Source of the DNA: a virus
Virus record (IMG/VR): IMGVR_UViG_3300037193_001286
Location: 1-64,000 of that record
Length of the DNA stretch: 64,000 bases
Direction: 5' to 3' (one strand)
Both the position numbers and the translations under genes were made by a program. Positions 1 through 6,705 of the stretch are shown here, in pieces. The notes under the pieces are model-generated. The model made no database searches and had not been told where the DNA came from. It saw nothing but the letters and a program-made list of their open reading frames with translations. The stretch's first letter is position 1; every line of letters begins with the position of its first letter.

Positions 1-1
1 C

Positions 2-190
2 AACCACCAGGGCGGGGTGCAGGTCTCTGAGACGCCGAAAGGCTATCGGATTTCGACGACCGGCGAGACGCTGAACTATCGCGATTCCCGGATCAAAGTT
101 TCACCTGACGGCGAATACCACTGGTGCAGCGCTGGCGGGCGCGACACCGGCCGGACGATCTGCCTGTATGCACCGCCGAAAGGATTCTGA
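2..190 (+). CDS. Hypothetical phage protein, 5' end outside window
   Basis: An open frame runs from the left edge to a TGA at 188-190 and gives a 62-residue C-terminal fragment ending in APPKGF. No family is recognised. It is followed after one base by the next gene, like the other tightly packed early genes here. The start lies to the left of the window. Confidence 0.55.
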   Translation, partial: NHQGGVQVSETPKGYRISTTGETLNYRDSRIKVSPDGEYHWCSAGGRDTGRTICLYAPPKGF

Positions 191-191
191 G

Positions 192-389
192 ATGCCCGAC
201 GATGAGACCGCGACCGGATACACCGTCGAAGAATACCGGCAAACGGGCGCGCTGCTTCTGTCGAAGAACGCTGAGAGAGTGGCGACGGTCGCGCTGGAAC
301 GGCGTGACATCATCGTTCACGCACTGATGATCGCCGCCGCTTTGGAGGCGCGCACTGGCAAACGTGGAGGCGACGGCAATGCAGGTTGA
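192..389 (+). CDS. Hypothetical small phage protein
   Basis: Sixty-five residues starting MPDDETATGY. The ATG at 192 is preferred over an upstream in-frame ATG at 168 because AGGA lies about 8 bases before it. The protein is charged, with one short hydrophobic helix around residues 45-53. No family is recognised. It overlaps the next gene, which suggests translational coupling. Confidence 0.6.
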   Translation: MPDDETATGYTVEEYRQTGALLLSKNAERVATVALERRDIIVHALMIAAALEARTGKRGGDGNAG

Positions 390-588
390 TGCACCTTTCA
401 GCGATGAACAGGTCGAGCGCTTAAACGCATGGCAGCGGCGCGACGACGTTCACCCGTTCACCTGCCCCGGCGACCGGTTGGACTGCGAACAACACCGCGA
501 ACTGATCGCCACGCGCGAAGGATGGGTGTGCCAGTGCGGCGCGTATCGCCAATACTGGGCACATGCCTTCATGGCCGGAGAACGATGA
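379..588 (+). CDS. Hypothetical protein with Cys-rich patch
   Basis: Sixty-nine residues from the ATG at 379, which has GGAGG 8 bases upstream. Cysteines and histidines (FTCPG, DCEQH, CQCGAYRQYW) suggest a small zinc-binding fold of the kind common in phage early regions; that is inference. Its TGA overlaps the ATG of the next gene. Confidence 0.6.
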   Translation: MQVDAPFSDEQVERLNAWQRRDDVHPFTCPGDRLDCEQHRELIATREGWVCQCGAYRQYWAHAFMAGER

Positions 589-929
589 TGCGAATCCGCG
601 TCTATTGGCCGGACGGCCGTGACGAAATCAGGCAGGTGCCAGAGCCAAAGAATTTCCGCGATCTGGCGGACTCGCTTGAGGTCGAGTTCATCGTGCCACC
701 GATAGAGCACGTAACCGTCTTCTGGTCGTTCGATGACGGCGATGAGCCGCGCTACCTCGACGCCTTCGTTTGCGAAGAAGGCCATCGGCTCCGATTGCCC
801 CTCAATAAGAAGGCCACGGAAATCTATCGCAACAACGTCCGCGTCCATTGTCCATCCGAATATGAACCGGTCACCATGCCGTACATCGCCGGGACAATGG
901 TGCTTTTTGAGGAGAAGGTCTGGCAATGA
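585..929 (+). CDS. Hypothetical protein
   Basis: One hundred and fourteen residues starting MMRIRVYWPDG. The ATG at 585 overlaps the stop of the preceding gene and has GGAGAA upstream. Acidic and soluble in appearance, with no signal peptide or membrane segment and no recognised family. It overlaps the next gene by 4 bases (ATGA), so it belongs to the same early operon. Confidence 0.6.
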   Translation: MMRIRVYWPDGRDEIRQVPEPKNFRDLADSLEVEFIVPPIEHVTVFWSFDDGDEPRYLDAFVCEEGHRLRLPLNKKATEIYRNNVRVHCPSEYEPVTMPYIAGTMVLFEEKVWQ

Positions 930-1228
930 ATGACGACCACCCCTTCATCGACGATCCGCAGCTCAAGCGCGTCTATGAGATCACCATGCAGTGCAGGGGG
1001 CACCTCAGAGGCAATGAGCCGGAGATCCAAGGCGCGGTCCTCGCCGATCTCGTCGCCACGTTCCTCGCTGGCCATGCTCCGGCGCTACGCGATGCCGCCT
1101 ATGAGCGTCTGGTCGAGTGGATCCAGCCGCTGGTGCAGGTCAATGAGGCGCTGATGTTTAAGGGTAAGGGCCACCCGGCCAAAGGCTTTTCGTTCGATGA
1201 ACCGTGGAGTGAACCTGATGGACCGTAA
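926..1228 (+). CDS. Hypothetical protein
   Basis: One hundred residues starting MNDDHPFIDD, predicted mainly helical and soluble. The start overlaps the previous stop as ATGA. The middle section (EIQGAVLADLVATFLAGH) resembles a phage protein seen in many alphaproteobacterial prophages, but I cannot name a function. Confidence 0.6.
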   Translation: MNDDHPFIDDPQLKRVYEITMQCRGHLRGNEPEIQGAVLADLVATFLAGHAPALRDAAYERLVEWIQPLVQVNEALMFKGKGHPAKGFSFDEPWSEPDGP

Positions 1229-1475
1229 TCAAATTCGCCGGGCGATCTCGGTATGGGCAGCCGATCAGGTGAATACGTGCGACAGCGCCCAAGAGCAGCG
1301 TGTCTTCATCGAGGAATTCATCAAGGTGGCGGTTGGTCTTGGGATCGCCCGTCTTCGCAGACTCGATCAGAAGGAAAAGAGGCAGGGCATAGACGAACTC
1401 AGCAAATTCGTGGCGCAAGCCATGGCGGGATCGGCCGCAAAGCTGATGGCACTCAAATCGAAGGATAAGGAGTAG
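1218..1475 (+). CDS. Hypothetical helical protein
   Basis: Eighty-five residues starting MDRNQIRRAI. The ATG at 1218 is chosen because GGAG lies 8 bases upstream; an in-frame ATG at 1197 lacks a good ribosome-binding site. Amphipathic helices dominate and the C-terminus is Lys-rich. No family is recognised. Confidence 0.55.
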   Translation: MDRNQIRRAISVWAADQVNTCDSAQEQRVFIEEFIKVAVGLGIARLRRLDQKEKRQGIDELSKFVAQAMAGSAAKLMALKSKDKE

Positions 1476-1479
1476 GGTT

Positions 1480-1782
1480 ATGAAAGTTCTGCTTATCGCT
1501 ACCGCTGCGCTGCTCGCCTCTTGCACAATGACAATGGATCAACAGGCAGCTGCGGCTCGCAACTACGACAAGATTTGCACCGCAGAGCCGCCACTTTACG
1601 CGGCATTCGTCAACGCCGCGACGACCAAGGGCGCATCCGAAAAGACGATGCGGCGGGCAGAGAGTTTCCACGTCGTGGTTACGACAATGTGCAGCACCCG
1701 GCCAACCGATTTCGTCACGGCGCTCGTTACGCTGGCGGCAGCGTATACGCAGATCGTCCAGATCAACGCATCTGTCAGGTAA
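1480..1782 (+). CDS. Small putative lipoprotein
   Basis: One hundred residues with an N-terminal signal sequence (MKVLLIATAALLASC) and a lipobox LLASC ending in Cys15, so the mature protein should be lipid-anchored in the cell envelope. The remainder has two further Cys (residues about 32 and 71) that could pair. No function is recognised. A prophage-encoded surface lipoprotein could act in superinfection exclusion; that is a guess. Confidence 0.6.
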   Translation: MKVLLIATAALLASCTMTMDQQAAAARNYDKICTAEPPLYAAFVNAATTKGASEKTMRRAESFHVVVTTMCSTRPTDFVTALVTLAAAYTQIVQINASVR

Positions 1783-1834
1783 AATCAAAGGCGGGAATTC
1801 AAAGGCAAGGCGTCGTAAAAACAAGGAAGAAGAA

Positions 1835-2044
1835 ATGACCGACGAAAACGACGGCTACCTGACAAGCAACAAGGTGCTTGCGCGCTTTGACAACATCTCG
1901 CGCATGACGCTTCAGCGATGGGTTCGCGATCCGGACCTTGGTTTTCCTCAGCCGCTGATCATCGGCAATCGCTGGTATTTCAAGAAGTCCGAACTGGACG
2001 AGTTTGAAAAGCGCCGGAAGGAAAAATCGAGGGTGACGCAATGA
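1835..2044 (+). CDS. AlpA/excisionase-like HTH protein
   Basis: Sixty-nine residues with the winged-helix layout of AlpA/Xis proteins: YLTSNKVLARFDNISRMTLQRW gives the recognition helix region and IIGNRWYFKKSELDEF the wing and following helix. Such proteins bind att or promoter DNA and direct excision or activate the integrase gene, which lies 2.2 kb downstream on the same strand. Function is inferred from family and position. Confidence 0.75.
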   Translation: MTDENDGYLTSNKVLARFDNISRMTLQRWVRDPDLGFPQPLIIGNRWYFKKSELDEFEKRRKEKSRVTQ

Positions 2045-2403
2045 GTTTCTGTCCGGCGACGATGTGCCCATTGATCGCGCCGGACGGCTCGCCCTGGACT
2101 GGGCAGAAGAATGCCGAGTGCCCGCAGGCAAGTTCCGGCTGTCTATGGTTCGATGATCGTCGAGGCCAGTGCGACGGCTGCAACATGGCGCATGAGCAGA
2201 TCGCCAGCGCCGCCGATGGCAGACCGGTTCCTGTTGCCGGTCCAAACCAGCCCAAGAGGACCGACCAGCGCGCCGCTCGCGATTACGAGTGCCCGCGTGC
2301 GCATGAGTGCCGATGGCAGATCGAGGCGGATCGCGAGGGTGGCTTGTGCCCTCCCCGCACCGCGCTCCGGCTGGGCCTCGATCCCCGGCTCTCCCTCTAT
2401 TGA
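2041..2403 (+). CDS. Cys-rich hypothetical protein
   Basis: One hundred and twenty residues; the ATG overlaps the previous stop. The N-terminal half carries about eight Cys (CPATMCPLI, ECPQASSGCLW, QCDGCNMAH, YECPRAHECRW), pointing to zinc binding. No family is recognised. Last gene of the first + strand early operon; an AT-rich regulatory gap follows. Confidence 0.55.
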   Translation: MSFCPATMCPLIAPDGSPWTGQKNAECPQASSGCLWFDDRRGQCDGCNMAHEQIASAADGRPVPVAGPNQPKRTDQRAARDYECPRAHECRWQIEADREGGLCPPRTALRLGLDPRLSLY

Positions 2404-2564
2404 AAATAGATAAATGCAGATTTGTACTTTCTATGGGGAAGTCCAAATTTGGATTTGCTATCGTTTTCGCATGTAATAGTGGATAACTCTGTCAGTATAT
2501 CGACTCCAGTCGGCCACGACTGCTACCTCTACTAGCGTTCTTAATCAGTAGAGGATGTTGCTAG
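2404..2564 (+). promoter_or_regulatory. AT-rich regulatory gap with CCAAATTTGG palindrome and RBS hairpin
   Basis: This gene-free stretch has a perfect 10-bp palindrome CCAAATTTGG at 2443-2452, whose core matches the CAAAYTTG motif found at other promoters in the window. At 2526-2554 an inverted repeat CCTCTACT/AGTAGAGG (8-bp stem, 13-base loop) buries the GAGG that serves as ribosome-binding site for the gene starting at 2565. Confidence 0.5.
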
Positions 2565-2786
2565 ATGAAAAAGAACCGGCGTTTGAAAGGGCATAAGCCG
2601 CAAAAGCCACGCAAACGGTTTTCGGGTGATTTTATTGTCCGCTTTACGCCTGAAGGCATGGAGTTTGCGAAGCGATTGCTGGCCACGCGCGCCGATCCAG
2701 CGCTAAGAGAGCAGTTTGTGAAGGACTATCCAGATTTTGAGGAATTATTGGATGGTCGGCCGTCGCCATCGACGCAATTCGATTGA
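2565..2786 (+). CDS. Hypothetical basic protein
   Basis: Seventy-three residues with a very basic N-terminus (KKNRRLKGHKPQKPRKR) and an acidic C-terminal half. It may bind nucleic acid. Its ribosome-binding site lies in the hairpin at 2526-2554, so translation may be conditional. It ends just before the higBA operator repeats. No family is recognised. Confidence 0.5.
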   Translation: MKKNRRLKGHKPQKPRKRFSGDFIVRFTPEGMEFAKRLLATRADPALREQFVKDYPDFEELLDGRPSPSTQFD

Positions 2787-2793
2787 CCGAAGA

Positions 2794-2845
2794 ACGTAGC
2801 GCGTCATGCTACTTTTCGCTTGCGGTACGTAGCGCGTCATGCTAC
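2794..2845 (+). promoter_or_regulatory. Two-copy operator of higBA
   Basis: The 19-base word ACGTAGCGCGTCATGCTAC occurs twice, at 2794-2812 and 2827-2845, with starts 33 bases apart (about three helical turns). Each copy is an inverted repeat GTAGC-N7-GCTAC. The second copy ends 9 bases before the higB start, so this is very probably the operator where the HigA antitoxin or HigBA complex represses its own operon. Confidence 0.7.
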
Positions 2846-2854
2846 GTTCCAGCC

Positions 2855-3136
2855 ATGATCAAGAGCACCAAAGGCAAATACGTTCCGGCACTCATCGAAG
2901 GGAAAAGCCCGAAAGGCTTCCCGGCCGATCTAGCCGCAGTCGCCAGACGCAAGCTGTTGCTGGTCCACACCGCAACGCAGTTGAGCGATCTGACCGTTCC
3001 ACCCGGTAACCGCCTTGAGGCCTTGAAGCGGGATCGGATCGGACAGCATTCGATCCGCATCAATGATCAATGGCGCATCTGCTTCCGCTGGATTGACGGC
3101 GGCGCTGAGGACGTCGAGATCGTCGACTATCACTGA
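2855..3136 (+). CDS. higB: HigB/RelE-type toxin
   Basis: Ninety-three residues from the ATG at 2855. An in-frame upstream extension would run through the operator repeats and is rejected. The C-terminal part, with LEALKRDRIGQHSIRINDQW and RICFRW, then EDVEIVDYH, is the diagnostic HigB signature. HigB toxins are RelE-fold ribosome-dependent mRNA endonucleases. The antitoxin gene follows 12 bases downstream, the usual toxin-first order of higBA. Confidence 0.88.
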   Translation: MIKSTKGKYVPALIEGKSPKGFPADLAAVARRKLLLVHTATQLSDLTVPPGNRLEALKRDRIGQHSIRINDQWRICFRWIDGGAEDVEIVDYH

Positions 3137-3148
3137 CAGGAGAGCGAA

Positions 3149-3445
3149 ATGATTTATTTTACCCCACCCATCCACCCCGGCGAGGTATTGCGCGAGGAGT
3201 TCCTGATCCCGTTCGGCATCAAGCCATACACGCTCGCGAAGCACATCCACGTCCAGCGTTCGCGCATCGAGCGGATCGCCGCAGAGAAGCAGCCGATCAC
3301 GCCGGACACGGCATTGCGCCTTGCTCGCTTCTTCGGCACGACGCCGGAGTTCTGGCTGAACCTTCAGGCGACCTATGACCTATCCGCCACCATGGCGGAT
3401 CACGGCGCTGAGATTGAGGAAATTGAGCCGCTGGCAGCGGCGTGA
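3149..3445 (+). CDS. higA: HigA antitoxin (XRE HTH)
   Basis: Ninety-eight residues with the HigA opening PIHPGEVLREEFL followed by an HTH (YTLAKHIHVQRSRIERIAAE) and the family motif FFGTTPEFWLNLQ. It neutralises HigB and represses the operon, presumably at the two 19-bp repeats upstream. It overlaps the next gene's region slightly. Confidence 0.9.
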   Translation: MIYFTPPIHPGEVLREEFLIPFGIKPYTLAKHIHVQRSRIERIAAEKQPITPDTALRLARFFGTTPEFWLNLQATYDLSATMADHGAEIEEIEPLAAA

Positions 3446-3459
3446 AGGATACTGGGATA

Positions 3460-3939
3460 ATGAAGACCTATATCGCACTCGTGGAACCCGGCGACGAAGC
3501 GACCGCCCATGGCGTCACGTTCCCTGATCTTCCCGGCGTTCATTCCGCCGCCGATGAAGAAGGCGACATTCTCCACAATGCAATCGAGGCATTGCGGTTG
3601 TGGGCGGAAGACGAGGACATGCCGGAACCGTCCACCAAGGAGGCGATCTTGCAGCGTGAGGACGTCCGTGCGGCACTGGCGGAAGGCTCCTACCTTTTGG
3701 AGGTTCCTTTGATGGCGCTGGAAACAACCCGCTTCGACATTCAGGATTTCATCACCACTCCGGAGCACCAGATCGGCGTTTTGGGAGCGGCCTTTGCTGA
3801 CGGCGATCCTGATCTGATCGCGACGATCATCGCCGACATTGCCGAATCGTGGCGTCGGATCGGGCTGAGGAATGTCGCAATCGCGCCAGAAGAGGACGAT
3901 TGCAAGCGAGCCGCGATAGAGTTAGACAACAGTCGATAA
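3460..3939 (+). CDS. HicB-like domain joined to HI1420-type antidote segment
   Basis: One hundred and fifty-nine residues. Residues 1-75 match the HicB antitoxin fold (YIALVEPG, GVTFPDLPGVHSAA, AIEALRLWAEDE, MPEPS). From about residue 87 the usual HicB tail is replaced by FDIQDFITTPEHQIGVLGAA then GDPDLIATIIADIA, which resembles the N-terminus of the HI1420 family of addiction-module antidotes but stops before its HTH. The ATG at 3460 is chosen over a GTG at 3442 for its AAGGAT site. No hicA toxin is adjacent. Confidence 0.6.
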   Translation: MKTYIALVEPGDEATAHGVTFPDLPGVHSAADEEGDILHNAIEALRLWAEDEDMPEPSTKEAILQREDVRAALAEGSYLLEVPLMALETTRFDIQDFITTPEHQIGVLGAAFADGDPDLIATIIADIAESWRRIGLRNVAIAPEEDDCKRAAIELDNSR

Positions 3940-4226
3940 CAGCCCCTAGCAGTTGACTGTTTTACCCCTGTTGTTACCCCGAGCAAAAATCGAAATCGCT
4001 AAGTGATTGAAATGATTGCATACCCAGGATTATGGCGGAAAACGAAGGAGCAACCGCTGAGGTAACTTTTTTACCCCCAGTAGACAACAGCGCTCCCGAT
4101 ATTTCTCCTGATTATCCAATCATATCAATACTATGTACATCACAGTTGACGACACCGGAAAACAGCTGTAATCATACCCCAGCGGTACACGATTTACCCC
4201 GGACTTTTTACCCCAAGGAAGCACCC
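3940..4226 (+). promoter_or_regulatory. Integrase leader with repeated TACCCC-type words
   Basis: This gap before the integrase has at least five copies of a T-rich tract followed by ACCCC (near 3960, 3973, 4068, 4192 and 4206), plus repeats of GACAACAG and AGTTGAC. Clustered short repeats beside an integrase gene are typical of arm-type integrase or excisionase sites of an attP region. The integrase frame is open through part of it, but the repeats and the good start at 4227 argue that it is not coding. Confidence 0.45.
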
Positions 4227-5537
4227 ATGACCAAGTCAACCAAGCGGCAGCTGACAGACATCGCTGTCCGAAATGCGACATCGACCGACAAGCGTCAGGA
4301 GATACCTGACGGCTTCGTCTCCGGCCTCTATCTGGTCGTGCAGCCCTCCGGCAAAAAGTCTTGGGCCATGCGCTACAAGTTCGGGGATCGCAACATCAAG
4401 CAGACCATCGGTTCCTACCCGGAAGTCTCGCTTGGCAAAGCCCGCGAACAGGCGAAGACGATTTCCGAGTGCCGGGAAATGGGCGGCAACCCGCTTGCCG
4501 ACATCGTGATCCAGAAGGACAACAATCTCCTAGAAGTCGTATTCGAGAAGTTCCTAACCCTGCACGTCGAGAAGAAGAATTCGGCGGGCACCGCCTCTCG
4601 CCGCCGCAACGTCTTCCACCGCGAGATCGAGCCGCGCTGGAAAGGACGTGTCGTTCAGTCGATCAAGCGCCGCGACATCATCGACATGCTGGATGAGATC
4701 GCCGAACGCGCGCCGGTCATGGCCAACCGCATCCACGGCTTCCTGCGCAAATTCTTCAACTGGTGCGTCGACCGCGAGTACATCGAGCACTCCCCGATGA
4801 ACCGGCTGAAGGCACCAGTGGACGAGGAAAGCCGCGACCGCGTCCTCGATCACGATGAACTCCGATTGGTATGGCTTGGCGCAGAGCGCATGGGTTATCC
4901 CTTCGGTCCTATCGTCCAAGCGCTCATCCTGTCGGCGCAGCGCCAGCAAGAAGTGGGCGCGATCAGCCGGAATGAATTGGGCGGCGCTCGCGAATTCGGC
5001 AGCAACACGCCAATGTGGACGATCCCGAAAGAGCGGACGAAGAACAAGAAGTCCGATCACATCGTCCCCCTCACCCCGATGCTCGACGACCTGTTCAGCG
5101 CCCAGCCGAAGATCATCGGCGATAAGGACTTCATCTTCACCTACACCGGCAAGCGCGCCGTCACCGGCTATAGCCATGCGAAGGACCGGCTCGACGATCT
5201 GATCCGTGCTGTCCAGCGCGAAGAAGCCAAGGCGCGCGGTGAGAACCCGTCGAAGGTTCCGCCGCTCGCACACTGGACGTTCCACGATCTTCGCCGGACG
5301 GCCGCGACCGGCATGGCCGCGCTCAAGGTCGATCCGCACGTCATCGAGGCGGTGATCAATCACAAGTCCGGCAACATCAAAGGCGTCGCCGCCGTGTACA
5401 ACCGCTATCAGTATTTCGATGAGAAATATGAGGCGTTGCTGAAGTGGGAGAACGCCGTTAAGCGGATCGTCACTGGCGAGGACAACGTCGTCTATCTCAA
5501 ATTCAACGTCGTGAACGACATGGATGGTAACGCGTGA
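4227..5537 (+). CDS. int: P4-type tyrosine integrase
   Basis: Four hundred and thirty-six residues from the ATG at 4227, with AAGGAAG just upstream. The N-terminal DUF4102 domain (residues about 1-90, GLYLVVQPSGKKSWAMRY) marks the P4 subfamily. The catalytic set is visible: Arg239 (SAQRQQE), Lys275 region, His353 and Arg356 (HDLRR), His379 (INHKSG) and nucleophile Tyr391 (VYNRYQY). It would catalyse site-specific integration and excision. No tRNA or duplicated att core is visible nearby, so the attachment site cannot be placed. Confidence 0.93.
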   Translation: MTKSTKRQLTDIAVRNATSTDKRQEIPDGFVSGLYLVVQPSGKKSWAMRYKFGDRNIKQTIGSYPEVSLGKAREQAKTISECREMGGNPLADIVIQKDNNLLEVVFEKFLTLHVEKKNSAGTASRRRNVFHREIEPRWKGRVVQSIKRRDIIDMLDEIAERAPVMANRIHGFLRKFFNWCVDREYIEHSPMNRLKAPVDEESRDRVLDHDELRLVWLGAERMGYPFGPIVQALILSAQRQQEVGAISRNELGGAREFGSNTPMWTIPKERTKNKKSDHIVPLTPMLDDLFSAQPKIIGDKDFIFTYTGKRAVTGYSHAKDRLDDLIRAVQREEAKARGENPSKVPPLAHWTFHDLRRTAATGMAALKVDPHVIEAVINHKSGNIKGVAAVYNRYQYFDEKYEALLKWENAVKRIVTGEDNVVYLKFNVVNDMDGNA

Positions 5538-6070
5538 TGAAGCGATCCTGCGGTGAATGCACCCTCTGTTGCAAGCTGCTGCCGGTGCCTGAATTCGGCA
5601 AGATGGCGAACACGAAATGCCAGCATCAGCGGTCGCACAAAGGCTGCGCGATCTATTCCAAGCGGCCGTTGAGTTGCCAGTTTTGGTCCTGCGGCTGGCT
5701 CGCATGGGATGACGCTGGTGGTCTATCGCGGCCGGATCGCGTGCATTACGTGATCGACATCATGCCGGACTACATCAGCATTCAGGACGACTACAGCCCG
5801 GAACGACCGACACAGGTGCCGGTCATTCAAGTCTGGCTCGATCCGAAGTATCCAGACGCTCACCGCGATCCAGCGTTGCGCGCCCTGATCAACAGCCGCA
5901 GCGAGAAAGAAGGCTGCGCTGCGCTCATCCGCACCGGGACCGAACAATCGGCCATCATCCTGTTCCCGCCCGCGCTCACTGGCGACGGCGAATGGCATGA
6001 GCGGGAATCGAACGTGAAGGTCGAGCAGCACCGGTTCGATGAGATCATCTCGGTGCTGGCCGACAGGTGA
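5534..6070 (+). CDS. YkgJ-type cysteine-cluster protein
   Basis: One hundred and seventy-eight residues. The start overlaps the integrase stop as ATGA. The N-terminal CGECTLCCKLLPVPE and later GCAIYSKRPLSCQFWSC carry the Cys pattern of the YkgJ/UPF0153 family, thought to bind zinc or an iron-sulfur cluster. The biochemical role is unknown. Co-transcription with the integrase is likely from the overlap. Confidence 0.75.
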   Translation: MMKRSCGECTLCCKLLPVPEFGKMANTKCQHQRSHKGCAIYSKRPLSCQFWSCGWLAWDDAGGLSRPDRVHYVIDIMPDYISIQDDYSPERPTQVPVIQVWLDPKYPDAHRDPALRALINSRSEKEGCAALIRTGTEQSAIILFPPALTGDGEWHERESNVKVEQHRFDEIISVLADR

Positions 6071-6074
6071 TCGC

Positions 6075-6293
6075 TTACGATCCGACCACGACTCCCGGAG
6101 CGACCAGACCGGCGAACTGAAGCAGCACCACGACGGCGATCAGGACGCCGATCACCATGGCGACGACCTTGATCACCCGCCCGATAGGATCGGCAACCGG
6201 GAGATGGTCAACCGCATAGTTGATCAGCCAGACGACAACGCCGATCACCAGCAAAGTGACGGCAAGCGATATCAGTCCAGAGACGGTGAGCAT
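6075..6293 (-). CDS. Small two-helix membrane protein, Thivi_2564-like
   Basis: Seventy-two residues from the ATG at 6293, preceded by an ideal AAGGAGG. Two hydrophobic helices (LISLAVTLLVIGVVVWLINY and VVAMVIGVLIAVVVLLQF) flank a short loop DHLPVADPIGRV; this hairpin layout matches the Thivi_2564 family of small membrane proteins. Function unknown. It lies tail-to-tail with the YkgJ-type gene. Confidence 0.7.
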   Translation of the reverse strand: MLTVSGLISLAVTLLVIGVVVWLINYAVDHLPVADPIGRVIKVVAMVIGVLIAVVVLLQFAGLVAPGVVVGS

Positions 6294-6415
6294 GGCTACC
6301 TCCTTGATGGAGGCGCGGCGACAGAAAACCGCGCCTCCTAGCCGGGCAGATACCGGGTGGCTGAATGTCGATCCCAACCGCCACCACGGCGACTGGGCAT
6401 TCAGCACTCTGCCGA

Positions 6416-6619
6416 CTATTCCATAATCTCAAGATGCCGCCTTGCCTTCTCTGGTAGGCGCTCATAGGCGTCTTCCAGATTGCCTTGCAAAATCGCCGTG
6501 GCAACGAATTCCATCAACAGGGCAGTCTCATAGGCCGTGATGTCTTCCTGCGGCGCGTAACGAAAATTGCGCGGTGGCCTAACCTTGAACTCTGCCTTTG
6601 TCGAAAAATCCTGCTTCAT
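6416..6619 (-). CDS. Hypothetical protein
   Basis: Sixty-seven residues starting MKQDFSTKAE and ending RRHLEIME, soluble and mainly helical (YETALLMEFVATAILQGNLE). No family is recognised. It lies between the small membrane protein and the GH16 glycanase on the same strand. Confidence 0.55.
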   Translation of the reverse strand: MKQDFSTKAEFKVRPPRNFRYAPQEDITAYETALLMEFVATAILQGNLEDAYERLPEKARRHLEIME

Positions 6620-6705
6620 TCCCTGTCACCTCTGGCGTCTGCTTCGTTTTCCGCCATTGCGGGCACGATGATACCAGATAGGTAACAACGCGCGCCAGTG
6701 CCCCG

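Noticed and set aside
4032-4226. Longer integrase starting at 4032
   Set aside because: The extra 65 residues have no family counterpart and cross a repeat-rich leader; the ATG at 4227 has AAGGAAG upstream.
4554-5705. A 383-codon minus-strand frame opposite the integrase
   Set aside because: The integrase on + has full catalytic motifs; the opposite frame is a codon-bias shadow.
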